DNA from: Syntrophales bacterium
GTDB lineage: Bacteria; Desulfobacterota; Syntrophia; Syntrophales; UBA2210
Assembly (NCBI GenBank): GCA_023228425.1
Contig: JALOBE010000006.1
Span: 1-64,000, forward strand
Direction of reading: 5' to 3'
DNA: 64,000 nucleotides
Positions 16,185-24,468 of the stretch are shown one piece after another. Position 1 is the first letter of the stretch; each line of letters begins with the position of its first letter. The position numbers were made by a program, and so were the translations under genes. The notes under the pieces are model-generated. The model was not told the DNA's origin and made no database searches. It worked only from the letters and a program-made list of their open reading frames with translations.

Positions 16185-16398
16185 AAAAGCCCTGGAGCGG
16201 CTTGAAGAGATCGTCAGGAAGATGGAAGCCGGCGACATGACTCTTGATGAATCACTGAAGGCTTTTGAGGAGGGGGTGGAGCTGTCACGGTTCTGCATGA
16301 AAAAGCTTGACGAAGCGGAACGGAAAGTTGAAATGCTGCTCAAGGAAGGTGAGGGGGTTGTGACAACCCCCTTCGCGGCGGAGATCGAAGGTGACTGA
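16165..16398 (+). CDS. xseB: Exodeoxyribonuclease VII small subunit
   Basis: A 77-residue XseB with the family core 'FEKALERLEEIVRKMEAGDM' and 'LDESLKAFEEGVELSRFCMK', forming two helices that pack on the XseA stalk. The start ATG lies within the end of xseA and has GGAGGAGG just upstream. It overlaps ispA by eight bases; the order xseA-xseB-ispA-dxs is conserved in many bacteria. Confidence 0.96.
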   Translation: MAEKKFEKALERLEEIVRKMEAGDMTLDESLKAFEEGVELSRFCMKKLDEAERKVEMLLKEGEGVVTTPFAAEIEGD

Positions 16399-17299
16399 AA
16401 CGGAACAAGAACGGCTACAGGGGTATCTCGAAGACAGGAAAACCATGGTTGACCGGGCGCTGGACCGGTATCTTCCCGCCGCCGGATCCTATCCGCCCGT
16501 GATTTTTGAAGCGTCCCGGTACAGCCTGTTCGCCGGCGGGAAGCGGATACGGCCGATCCTGTGCATTGCCGCGGCCGAGGCTCTCGGGGGACGGATCGAC
16601 GCGGTTCTTCCCGCCGCCTGCGCCCTTGAAATGATCCATACCTATTCGCTTATTCATGATGACCTTCCCGCCATGGACGACGACGCGCTCAGGCGAGGGA
16701 AACCGACCAACCACATGGTCTATGGTGAGGGGATCGCCGTTCTGGCGGGAGACGCCCTGCTGACGGACGCCTTCAGACTTATTGCCGACGAGGGGGCCGT
16801 CTCTGGAGCCGATCCCGGGGACCTGCTGTCGGTCATCAACGAGATTGCCCGCGCTGCGGGGTATTTCGGAATGATCGGAGGACAGGCCGTTGACCTGGAC
16901 TCGGAAGGCAAGGGTGTTGATTATGAAACACTGCAGTATATTCACCGGCACAAGACGGCCGCCCTGATAACGGTGTCCTTGAGGGCGGGAGGCATCCTTG
17001 CCGGGGGCACGCCGCGGAAGCTGTCGGCATTGACGGCCTACGGTGAGAACATCGGCCTGCTGTTCCAGATAGTCGACGATATTCTCAACGTGGAGGGCGA
17101 TGCCGTCCTCATGGGGAAGGAGACCGGTTCAGACAGGAAGCGGGGAAAAGCGACCTACCCATCGATCGTGGGTATGGAGCCCGCCCGCCGAAAAGCGGCT
17201 GAACTCGTGGTGAGCGCCCTGGCAAGCCTCACATCCTTTGACGATCGTGCTGAACCGCTGCGCCTGATCGCGCGGCACATGATGGAACGAAAAACATAA
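16391..17299 (+). CDS. ispA: Farnesyl/geranylgeranyl diphosphate synthase
   Basis: A 302-residue short-chain trans-polyprenyl diphosphate synthase. The first Asp-rich motif is 'HDDLPAMDDDALRRGKPTNH' (D90, D91, D96, D97), of the bacterial type with the two-residue insertion, and the second is 'LFQIVDDILN'. It condenses IPP with DMAPP, GPP and perhaps FPP; the exact chain length cannot be fixed from sequence. GTG 16391 lies inside the end of xseB. The protein supplies the allylic diphosphates for the pathway fed by dxs and ispH downstream. Confidence 0.95.
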   Translation: MTETEQERLQGYLEDRKTMVDRALDRYLPAAGSYPPVIFEASRYSLFAGGKRIRPILCIAAAEALGGRIDAVLPAACALEMIHTYSLIHDDLPAMDDDALRRGKPTNHMVYGEGIAVLAGDALLTDAFRLIADEGAVSGADPGDLLSVINEIARAAGYFGMIGGQAVDLDSEGKGVDYETLQYIHRHKTAALITVSLRAGGILAGGTPRKLSALTAYGENIGLLFQIVDDILNVEGDAVLMGKETGSDRKRGKATYPSIVGMEPARRKAAELVVSALASLTSFDDRAEPLRLIARHMMERKT

Positions 17300-17300
17300 A

Positions 17301-17332
17301 GGCGGAGTGGCGGCTAGCGGAAACACTCCGCC
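17301..17332 (+). other. Intercistronic hairpin between ispA and dxs
   Basis: GGCGGAGTG (17301-17309) pairs perfectly with CACTCCGCC (17324-17332), a 9-bp stem with a 14-base loop, directly after the ispA stop and ending 17 bases before the dxs GTG. No T-run follows, so it more likely affects mRNA stability or dxs translation than termination. Confidence 0.5.
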
Positions 17333-17349
17333 CCGGAAGGATCTGTTCG

Positions 17350-19248
17350 GTGACCGAAAAAACCTTCTCGATTCTCGAAAAAATTGAGACACCTGAAGAT
17401 ATCAGAAAACTCAAGATCGAAGATATCGCCTTTCTGGCGGAAGACATCAGGCGCCTCATAATAGGCACGGTTGCCTCCAACGGAGGTCACCTGGCCCCGT
17501 CGCTGGGAGCTGTGGAACTGACGCTGGCCCTGCACTATGTCTTTGATACGCCGAAGGACAGGATAATCTGGGATGTGGGACACCAATCGTATGCCCACAA
17601 GATCATAACGGGACGAAAAAATGAATTTTCCACACTCAGGAAACTGGGAGGGATCGCTCCATTCCCGAAGCGGGACGAAAGCCCCTACGATGTCTTCGGA
17701 GTGGGTCACAGCAGCACGTCGATCTCGGCCGGATCGGGCATCGTCGAGGCACGCGGTCTCACGGGAAAGGATTTCAAGGTGGTGTGCGTCATCGGTGACG
17801 GCTCCATGACGGCAGGGCTTGCCTTTGAAGGACTGAACTGGGCCGGTGACCGCGAACAGGATCTGATCATAGTACTTAACGACAACGAGATGTCAATTTC
17901 CCCGAACGTGGGCGCCCTTTCATCCTATCTCAACAGGATAATGACAGGCCAGCACGTGGTGAAACTGAGGGCGGGCATCCTGAGTTTCCTGAAAACAATC
18001 CCCGGCATCGGAGAGCAGATGGTCAGGATAACGAAGCAGGCCGAGGAATCTCTGAAAGCTTTCATCGTTCCGGGCGTGCTCTTTGAAGAAATGGGATTCC
18101 AGTACGTAGGTCCCCTGGAGGGACATCGGGTGGATCACCTGATAAAAAATTTCGTCAACATCAAGACCCTGAAAGGTCCCGTGTTGGTTCACGTTGTCAC
18201 CAGAAAAGGCAAGGGATATGCCCCCGCCGAGGCTGAACCGTCCCGTTTTCATGGAGTGGGACCCTTCGATGTTGCCACCGGAGAGCCGTTGCCCGGCCCC
18301 TCCGGTCCACCGGCATATACGGATATCTTCGGCCGGACCATGGTCAGACTTGCCCGTGAGAATCCGAAGATCGTGGCCATTACGGCGGCAATGAGTCAGG
18401 GGACGGGACTTGAAGCCTTTGCCGGAGCATTGCCGGAACGTTTCTTTGACGTGGGAATTGCCGAACCTCACGGCGTCACCTTCGCCGCGGGCCTGGCCGT
18501 GGAGGGTATTATCCCCGTGGTGGCCATCTATTCCACCTTTCTGCAGCGCGCCTACGACCAGGTTCTTCATGACGTCTGCCTTCAGAAGCTTCCCGTTGTC
18601 TTTGCCCTCGATCGGGGCGGTATTGTCGGAGACGACGGCGCGACACATCAGGGAGTTTTTGATCTGTCCAGTCTACGTTCCATCCCCAACATCGTCGTCA
18701 TGGCTCCCAAGGACGAAAACGAACTGCAGCACATGATGAAAACCGCCATCGAATTAGGGGGACCCGTTTCAATCCGTTATCCCCGCGGCAAAGGGGAGGG
18801 AGTTCCTCTGGACGAGGACCTGAAAACCCTCGAGATAGGCCGCGGTGAGCTTCTTCGGCGGGGAAAGGACGCCGCTATCGTCGCCATCGGCTCCACCGTT
18901 TACCCGTCGCTGGAAGCGGCGTGGCTGCTCGCGGAGCGGGGCATCGACGTGAGTGTCGTCAACAGCCGCTTTGTGAAACCCCTCGATGAGAAGCTTGTCT
19001 GCGAGGTTGCCGCCGATACGGGAAGGGTGGTCACTGTTGAAGAGAATGTTCTCATGGGCGGATTCGGCAGTGCCGTCCTGGAACTTTACCAGGAACGGGG
19101 CTGTATGCCCGCGGTCATGAAGCGGCTTGGCATACCTGATCGATTCATCGAGCATGGTACACAGAAGGAGTTGAGAGAACGGTGCGGTATCGATGCCGGG
19201 GGAATCGCCGCTGCCGTTGAAGCCATGATGGATCGGACGGTTACGTGA
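17350..19248 (+). CDS. dxs: 1-deoxy-D-xylulose-5-phosphate synthase
   Basis: A 632-residue thiamine-diphosphate transketolase-type enzyme, first step of the MEP isoprenoid route (pyruvate plus glyceraldehyde 3-phosphate to DXP). H47 is in 'NGGHLAPSLG'; the ThDP/Mg motif runs from G149-D150-G151 ('VIGDGSMTAG') to 'LNDNEMSIS'; the pyrimidine-domain Glu region reads 'FDVGIAEPHGVTFAAGLA'. The start is GTG 17350 with GGAAGGA eight bases upstream. The stop overlaps the tlyA start (GTGA). Confidence 0.97.
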   Translation: MTEKTFSILEKIETPEDIRKLKIEDIAFLAEDIRRLIIGTVASNGGHLAPSLGAVELTLALHYVFDTPKDRIIWDVGHQSYAHKIITGRKNEFSTLRKLGGIAPFPKRDESPYDVFGVGHSSTSISAGSGIVEARGLTGKDFKVVCVIGDGSMTAGLAFEGLNWAGDREQDLIIVLNDNEMSISPNVGALSSYLNRIMTGQHVVKLRAGILSFLKTIPGIGEQMVRITKQAEESLKAFIVPGVLFEEMGFQYVGPLEGHRVDHLIKNFVNIKTLKGPVLVHVVTRKGKGYAPAEAEPSRFHGVGPFDVATGEPLPGPSGPPAYTDIFGRTMVRLARENPKIVAITAAMSQGTGLEAFAGALPERFFDVGIAEPHGVTFAAGLAVEGIIPVVAIYSTFLQRAYDQVLHDVCLQKLPVVFALDRGGIVGDDGATHQGVFDLSSLRSIPNIVVMAPKDENELQHMMKTAIELGGPVSIRYPRGKGEGVPLDEDLKTLEIGRGELLRRGKDAAIVAIGSTVYPSLEAAWLLAERGIDVSVVNSRFVKPLDEKLVCEVAADTGRVVTVEENVLMGGFGSAVLELYQERGCMPAVMKRLGIPDRFIEHGTQKELRERCGIDAGGIAAAVEAMMDRTVT

Positions 19249-20009
19249 CAGCCGCGAAGGACAATGACAAGGTCGCGGGACGCTCCAGACTTGACAAGGC
19301 AATGGTCGACCGGGGGCTGGCCTCGTCGCGTGAACGGGCGAGGGCGCTGATATTGTCCGGGTCGGTCATCGTTGATGACACGGTTATGGACAAGGCGGGA
19401 GACCTGGTCCGTCCCGATGCGGCTATTCGCATACGGGGACATGACAATCCCTACGTGAGCCGGGGAGGGTTGAAGCTCAAGCACGCCCTGGACGCCTTCG
19501 GCATTGATGTCCATGACAAGGTGGCCCTTGACGTCGGGGCCTCGACGGGAGGATTTACCGATTGCCTTCTCCAGGAAGGCGCCCGCCGCGTCTATGCCCT
19601 CGATGTGGGATATGGCCAGGTCGCGTGGAAGCTGAGGGTCGACAACCGGGTCGTTCTGTTCGAGAGGACCAACATCCGCACCTTCGACGTGACCCGTATC
19701 CCCGATACCATTGACATCACCACTGTCGATGTCTCGTTCATTTCCCTGAAGCTGGTTCTCCCCGTTCTCTTTCCGGGTCTGCCACGGGGTGCCCTGGTTC
19801 TCGCCCTCATAAAACCACAGTTCGAGGCGGGACGGCCTGATGTCGGAAAGGGCGGTGTGATCAGAAACCCTGAAGTTCAGATGAGAGTGGTCCGTGAAAT
19901 ACGTGAGTATGCCGGTAATGTCGGGTTTCTGGTCAAAGGTTCATGCGAATCCCCCCTGCGGGGACCGGCGGGAAACCGGGAATTTTTTCTTTGTGCCGGC
20001 CGACCGTGA
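19245..20009 (+). CDS. tlyA: TlyA family rRNA methyltransferase / hemolysin-like protein
   Basis: A 254-residue protein with an N-terminal S4 RNA-binding domain (about 14-75, 'RLDKAMVDRGLASSRERARA') and an FtsJ-like Rossmann methyltransferase domain ('VALDVGASTGGFTDCLLQEG', 'VDVSFISLKLVLP', 'ALIKPQFEAG'). Characterised TlyA proteins 2'-O-methylate 16S and 23S rRNA; the 'hemolysin' name is historical. It is translationally coupled to dxs (GTGA overlap) and located before ispH, a neighbourhood frequently seen in bacteria. Confidence 0.94.
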   Translation: MTAAKDNDKVAGRSRLDKAMVDRGLASSRERARALILSGSVIVDDTVMDKAGDLVRPDAAIRIRGHDNPYVSRGGLKLKHALDAFGIDVHDKVALDVGASTGGFTDCLLQEGARRVYALDVGYGQVAWKLRVDNRVVLFERTNIRTFDVTRIPDTIDITTVDVSFISLKLVLPVLFPGLPRGALVLALIKPQFEAGRPDVGKGGVIRNPEVQMRVVREIREYAGNVGFLVKGSCESPLRGPAGNREFFLCAGRP

Positions 20010-20036
20010 AACAGGCATGCGAGTAATCCCCCTGCC

Positions 20037-21773
20037 ATGACAGTAAAACTTGCAAAAACAGCGGGCTTTTGCATGGGCGTGAGACGCGCCGTGGATATCG
20101 TTCTTGATATTGCCGGTCGGAAGGGCACCGGTCCAGTTTACACTTATGGAGAAATCATTCACAACCCTCAAACAGTTGATCTGCTGAGGAAGAGGGGAAT
20201 CATTCCGGTCAGGACCATTGATGAAATCGACGGCGGAACGGTGGTTATACGGGCGCATGGCATATCGCCCCAGGAGCGGAGGCGGCTCAAGGAACGGGAT
20301 ATCACGGTTATCGATGCCACCTGCCCCCGGGTGGGCCGTGTCCAGTCAATCATCAAGAAACACACCTCCCTAGGCTACGACATTATCATTGTCGGCGACA
20401 GCGAACACCCTGAAGTGACCGGTCTTATGGGCTATGCCGAGCCCGGAGGGATCGTCATAAGCAGCAGCGAAGAGGTGGACGGTCTTCCGCCGCTGGGAAG
20501 GGTCTGCGTGGTCGCCCAGACGACGCAGAACGCGGCACACTATGAGAGGGTCGTTAAAAAGATTAAAGAAACCTATTCGGACGTCCTTGTTTTCAACACC
20601 ATCTGTGACTCAACGGAGCGGCGCCAGGCGGAAATAGTGCGCATGACTGCTGAAATGGACACCATGATCATCGTGGGTGGAAAAAACAGCGCTAATACGA
20701 AACAGCTTCTGGTACTGTCCCAAAAATCCGGGATTCCTTCATTCCAGGTGGAAACAGCGGAAGACCTGCAGGATATAGACCTCGGCCAGGCCGGTACGAT
20801 AGGTGTGTCAGCCGGGGCGTCGACGCCCAACTGGATAACCGACGGGGTGGTTGACTACCTGACGATGTACCGTAAGGATCGGGGCAAAAGATACCTGGGC
20901 AGTCTCTACCGGATTTGGCTTTTCTGCATCAGGACCGATATCTGGTCAGCCGTGGGAGCGGGTTCGCTGACGGCGGTCGGCATGGCACTTCAAGGACTTG
21001 CCCTGAGCTGGGTCAACGTACTTGTGGCGGCTTTCTACGTGTTTTCCATGCACACGCTCAACAGGCTTCAGGATCGTTACCTGGCAAACATACAGGGGAG
21101 CTTCAGGGATGAAACCTACCTGCGCCACCGGACCTCATACTCGGCCGCGTCCTTTATTTCCCTCGCTCTTGCCATAATCCTCTCTTTTTTCGCAGGGACA
21201 GCTCCCTTTGTCTCCCTGGTCCTGATTTCCATTTTCGGCTATTTCTACGGCGTTCGTATTTTTCCCGCCGGGTGGCCCTTCAAGAGTCTGAAAAACATTC
21301 CCGGATCGAAAAACATTTTTATCGCTCTTGCCTGGGCCGTCGTTGCGGCTCTGGTTTCTTCCCTGGGAGCGGCGGATGTTTCCCCCGGTGCCGCGCTAAT
21401 GGCCTTTGCCTTTGTTTTTTTACTGGTTTTTATGAAGTCGGTTATCACAGACCTGGTGGATGTTCAGAGCGACCGCCTGGTGGGAAGGGAGACCTTTCCT
21501 GTCGTAATGGGCGAATATTTTTCTCGAAGGCTCGTAAAGAGCATATCGCTGGCAACGGCAGTGATGCTTGTGGCCGCGACATGGGCGGGGCCGGCGCCCC
21601 CCTTGGCGCTGTCACTTTTGGCGGCAGTTTTTTATGTGTGGATTTGTTTGGAACTTTGTGATAGAAAAGCGCACTTTTCCAGAACCGCCCTTGAAGGATT
21701 TTTCGGGACCATATATATTATCGCCGGCATGGGTGTTTTGATATGGAGGACGGTGGAGCGACTGCTGTTCTGA
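20037..21773 (+). CDS. ispH: IspH fused to a UbiA-type prenyltransferase domain
   Basis: A 578-residue two-domain protein. Residues 1-280 are a complete HMBPP reductase: [4Fe-4S] ligands C12 ('AGFCMGV'), C96 ('ATCPRVG') and C190 ('NTICDST'), plus H74, H124 and E126 ('DSEHPEVTG'). It makes IPP and DMAPP in the last MEP step. From about residue 295 the protein becomes a polytopic membrane domain of roughly eight helices with UbiA-like features: N342-x3-D346 in 'TLNRLQDRYL' and D472-x2-D475-x3-D479 in 'TDLVDVQSDR'. In the first motif the usual third acid is Ala350. UbiA enzymes transfer prenyl groups to aromatic or other acceptors in the membrane. No stop, frameshift or internal ribosome binding site separates the halves. 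Confidence 0.93.
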   Translation: MTVKLAKTAGFCMGVRRAVDIVLDIAGRKGTGPVYTYGEIIHNPQTVDLLRKRGIIPVRTIDEIDGGTVVIRAHGISPQERRRLKERDITVIDATCPRVGRVQSIIKKHTSLGYDIIIVGDSEHPEVTGLMGYAEPGGIVISSSEEVDGLPPLGRVCVVAQTTQNAAHYERVVKKIKETYSDVLVFNTICDSTERRQAEIVRMTAEMDTMIIVGGKNSANTKQLLVLSQKSGIPSFQVETAEDLQDIDLGQAGTIGVSAGASTPNWITDGVVDYLTMYRKDRGKRYLGSLYRIWLFCIRTDIWSAVGAGSLTAVGMALQGLALSWVNVLVAAFYVFSMHTLNRLQDRYLANIQGSFRDETYLRHRTSYSAASFISLALAIILSFFAGTAPFVSLVLISIFGYFYGVRIFPAGWPFKSLKNIPGSKNIFIALAWAVVAALVSSLGAADVSPGAALMAFAFVFLLVFMKSVITDLVDVQSDRLVGRETFPVVMGEYFSRRLVKSISLATAVMLVAATWAGPAPPLALSLLAAVFYVWICLELCDRKAHFSRTALEGFFGTIYIIAGMGVLIWRTVERLLF

Positions 21774-21800
21774 TGATACTGGAGTGAAGACAGGTTTGAT

Positions 21801-22397
21801 GTGAAACTGCAACCAATGTTCAAAGCCGTCGTCATCGTTGCGGCGATACTTGCCCTCGTCAGTTGCGGCGGTTCCCTGCGGTATTCGAAAATCGAGCCGG
21901 AAGCGTCCGGCTTCAGTCCGCGAAATATTGCCGTTGTGTCCGTCGACGCCGGTCCCCATAGCGATGCGGCCGGGAAAGCGGACGAGGTAATAGCCGACGT
22001 GCTTGTCCGGACAGGAAGGTATGCCGTGGTTCTCACTACTGAACGGGTCCGGGAAGCGGCGACAGATGAACCCCTGAAGTCAAATCTCGCCGATTACCTG
22101 GAAAAACTCGAGGTAGTCAATTTCTCGGATCCCGACCTGAGTACCGTTATCGGCGAAGCCCTGGGAGTCGAGGCTTTCCTTGTGGCGGCGGTATCTTTCT
22201 GGAGTCACACCCTGAACCCGAAAGGAAAAGAAATCGCGAGGGTGGGTCTGGAAATGAAGATGATAGACGTGTCCACGGGACGTATTGTCTGGACGGCGCA
22301 TCATTTCGATGAGCAGCGGTATCGTCTTTTCAAGCCCGACCTGGCGGATGTGGGGCGCAGGGTCGCCCGGAAAATGATTGAGGGATTGCCCCGTTGA
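21801..22397 (+). CDS. Lipoprotein, GNA1162/TolB-like
   Basis: A 198-residue lipoprotein: signal 'AVVIVAAILALVSC' with lipobox LVSC (lipidated Cys at about 22). The body has the pattern of periplasmic GNA1162/DUF799-type proteins, 'RNIAVVSVDAGPHSDAAGKA', 'IGEALGVEAFLVAAVSFW' and 'MKMIDVSTGRIVWTAHHF', which matches the general layout of the lipoprotein at 7986-8669. The role is unknown; related folds act at the outer membrane (CsgG, LpoB, TolB N-domain). GTG 21801 follows GGTTTGAT with only a weak ribosome binding site (GGAGTGAAG about 20 bases upstream). Confidence 0.8.
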   Translation: MKLQPMFKAVVIVAAILALVSCGGSLRYSKIEPEASGFSPRNIAVVSVDAGPHSDAAGKADEVIADVLVRTGRYAVVLTTERVREAATDEPLKSNLADYLEKLEVVNFSDPDLSTVIGEALGVEAFLVAAVSFWSHTLNPKGKEIARVGLEMKMIDVSTGRIVWTAHHFDEQRYRLFKPDLADVGRRVARKMIEGLPR

Positions 22398-22414
22398 GGA
22401 AGTAGTGAAAAAGT

Positions 22415-22444
22415 CTGTTTTCCCGGAGGTCCTCAGGGAAACAG
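22415..22444 (+). other. Hairpin between the lipoprotein and ferredoxin genes
   Basis: CTGTTTTCCC (22415-22424) pairs with GGGAAACAG (22436-22444) with a one-base bulge, 18 bases after the lipoprotein stop. No T-run follows. It may be a weak terminator or processing site. Confidence 0.35.
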
Positions 22445-22489
22445 CAATGGATAAGTTAAACTATTCTTATTTGTGGGGAGGATATAAGC

Positions 22490-22672
22490 GTGGCCTACGT
22501 GATTACTGATGAATGCATTGCCTGTGGAAGTTGTGAAGACGAATGTCCCCTCGGGGCCATCAGTGAAGGTGAAGATAAGTACGTAATTGATCCTGAAGTA
22601 TGCAACGATTGCGGCGCCTGCGCGGAATCGTGCCCCGTCGAAGCCATCGTGCCGGGAGAAGAAAACGAATAA
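22490..22672 (+). CDS. 2[4Fe-4S] ferredoxin
   Basis: A 60-residue clostridial-type ferredoxin with two CxxCxxCxxxC(P) motifs: C9, C12, C15, C19 and C38, C41, C44, C48, spaced as in the family. It is a low-potential one-electron carrier for anaerobic metabolism. IspH needs reduced ferredoxin or flavodoxin, so a partnership with the gene 0.7 kb upstream is possible but is inference. GTG 22490 has GGGGAGG eight bases upstream. Confidence 0.97.
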   Translation: MAYVITDECIACGSCEDECPLGAISEGEDKYVIDPEVCNDCGACAESCPVEAIVPGEENE

Positions 22673-22761
22673 TGCGAGCCGCTGGAGATGGCGGCCGGAG
22701 ACGCTGTCCCGTTCCTTCGCGTTCCTTGTATGGTATGATATAGCCTTGTTCAGGAAACGGT

Positions 22762-23403
22762 ATGGGTTTATTTATTACATTTGAGGGAATCGAAGGTTCC
22801 GGGAAAAGCACCCAGATGGCTCTCCTTGCCGCGGATCTGGAGAAGCGGGGCATACACTGCCGTGCTACCAGTGAACCCGGGGGAAGTGAACTGGGCAGGG
22901 AGCTTCGCAGACTCCTCCTCCAGGGAATCGCGCTTGATATCACGGCGCGTTCGGAGCTGCTGCTCTTTGCCGCTGACCGTGCCCAGCATGTCGAACGAGT
23001 GATACTGCCCGCTCTTCAAGATGGTGCCATTGTGTTGTGTGACCGTTTTTCCGATGCCACAATGGCTTATCAGGGATGCGGGCGAGGATTGGCGCGGGAC
23101 GATGTAGCCATGATCAATGATTTCGCCGCCGGCTCATTGAAACCTCACTACACGCTGCTCTTTGACATGCCGCCGGAGCAGGGACTTGCCCGGGTTCGCC
23201 GGCGGGCTGTGGATGCCGGAATCCGGGGGGACTCCCATGACCGGTTTGAAGAGGAACATTTGGAGTTTCACCGGCGGGTGCGAGAGGGATATCTTGCTCT
23301 TGCCGCAAAGGAGCCGGATCGGTTCCGGATTATCGATGCCGGCGGTAATGTGGACACGGTCTTCAGGAATGTAAAAGATGCGGTGTCAGTCATGCTTGAA
23401 TAG
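22762..23403 (+). CDS. tmk: Thymidylate kinase
   Basis: A 213-residue dTMP kinase. The P-loop is 'FEGIEGSGKSTQ' (7-18), the substrate motif 'CDRFSDATMAYQG' contains the DR(F/Y) signature, and the LID region lies around 'RAVDAGIRGDSHDRFE'. It makes dTDP for DNA synthesis. It is followed within eight bases by holB; the tmk-holB pair is widely conserved. Confidence 0.96.
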   Translation: MGLFITFEGIEGSGKSTQMALLAADLEKRGIHCRATSEPGGSELGRELRRLLLQGIALDITARSELLLFAADRAQHVERVILPALQDGAIVLCDRFSDATMAYQGCGRGLARDDVAMINDFAAGSLKPHYTLLFDMPPEQGLARVRRRAVDAGIRGDSHDRFEEEHLEFHRRVREGYLALAAKEPDRFRIIDAGGNVDTVFRNVKDAVSVMLE

Positions 23404-23410
23404 TACCATC

Positions 23411-24433
23411 ATGCCCTTTTCAAATATCTACGGTCATGAACGGCAGATCGCCCTTCTGAACAATTCCCTGGCCATGAACCGGGTTGCCCAGAGCTACCTT
23501 TTTTACGGGATGGCCGGCCTGGGGAAAAAAACGGTCGCTGCGTCCTTCGCCCGGGCCCTGAACTGCCGGGGCACGGAACGGGACTCCGGTGAACAGTGCT
23601 CCTCGTGCCGCACGATTGTCTCGGGGAATCATCCCGATGTCCTTCGTGTCGTTCCCCGGGGCGCCTTCATAAGAATCGAAGATATTCGAGACGTGGCAAA
23701 GGGGATGCGCTTTCGCCCCATGGAGGGGAGACGGCGGGTCGTGATCATCGAGGATGCCGACAGAATGAACAATGCCGCGGCCAACGCTTTCCTGAAAACC
23801 CTGGAAGAGCCGTCTCCGGACAATGTTCTGATAGTGATCACCTCACGCTGTGAGAGTCTTCCCAAAACGATTCTTTCTCGGTGCCAGAAGGTGCGCTTCA
23901 ATCCTCTTCCCCCAAACGCCGTGGAAGCGTACCTGCGGGAACGGCTCGGTCTTGATGAGGACGAAGCGAAACTCCTTGCCGCCGCTTCGGGAGGAAGTAT
24001 CGGGCGCATTCTGGACAGGGACAAGCAGACCTGGCGTCATGTCAGAGATGAGATAATTGCCTGTATGGTTCCCGGGGATGCGACGGCGGAGGACGGGAAT
24101 CCCCTGGCAGTGATTGTGGCGGCACAGCGCTTTGGCGAGGACAGGAACGAAATCGCCCTCAAGCTCGATCTTCTGAAAGAGTGGTTCCGCGATGCCCTGG
24201 TGCTTCGCGAGAACGGACGGGACGGGCTCCTTATTCACGGCGATACGGCGGATGCCGCAGCGATCTGTGCGAATACCCGTTCCACCCGAGACATACTCAT
24301 GGCGCTCGAGGCCATCGATCATGCCCGGAAGGGTATTGAACGCAATGGCAACCGGCAGTTGATACTGGAGGCGATGCTTTTCAGGATCGGCGCATCGGGC
24401 GCGGTAAGCCGGGTTTATGAATCTATACAGTGA
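23411..24433 (+). CDS. holB: DNA polymerase III delta' subunit
   Basis: A 340-residue AAA+ clamp-loader subunit. It opens 'MPFSNIYGHERQIALLNNSL', with P-loop 'YGMAGLGKKTVA', a four-Cys zinc module beginning 'ALNCRGTERDSGEQCSSC', and sensor region 'NAFLKTLEEPSPDNVLIVIT' followed by the SRC motif 'SRCQKVRF'. The delta' subunit acts as the stator of the loader. The frame is open upstream into tmk, but ATG 23411 is the family start. The next gene (ricT) starts 36 bases downstream. Confidence 0.92.
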   Translation: MPFSNIYGHERQIALLNNSLAMNRVAQSYLFYGMAGLGKKTVAASFARALNCRGTERDSGEQCSSCRTIVSGNHPDVLRVVPRGAFIRIEDIRDVAKGMRFRPMEGRRRVVIIEDADRMNNAAANAFLKTLEEPSPDNVLIVITSRCESLPKTILSRCQKVRFNPLPPNAVEAYLRERLGLDEDEAKLLAAASGGSIGRILDRDKQTWRHVRDEIIACMVPGDATAEDGNPLAVIVAAQRFGEDRNEIALKLDLLKEWFRDALVLRENGRDGLLIHGDTADAAAICANTRSTRDILMALEAIDHARKGIERNGNRQLILEAMLFRIGASGAVSRVYESIQ

Positions 24434-24468
24434 CGATATCGTAAAAAATCGAAAATCGTCTGAAACGG

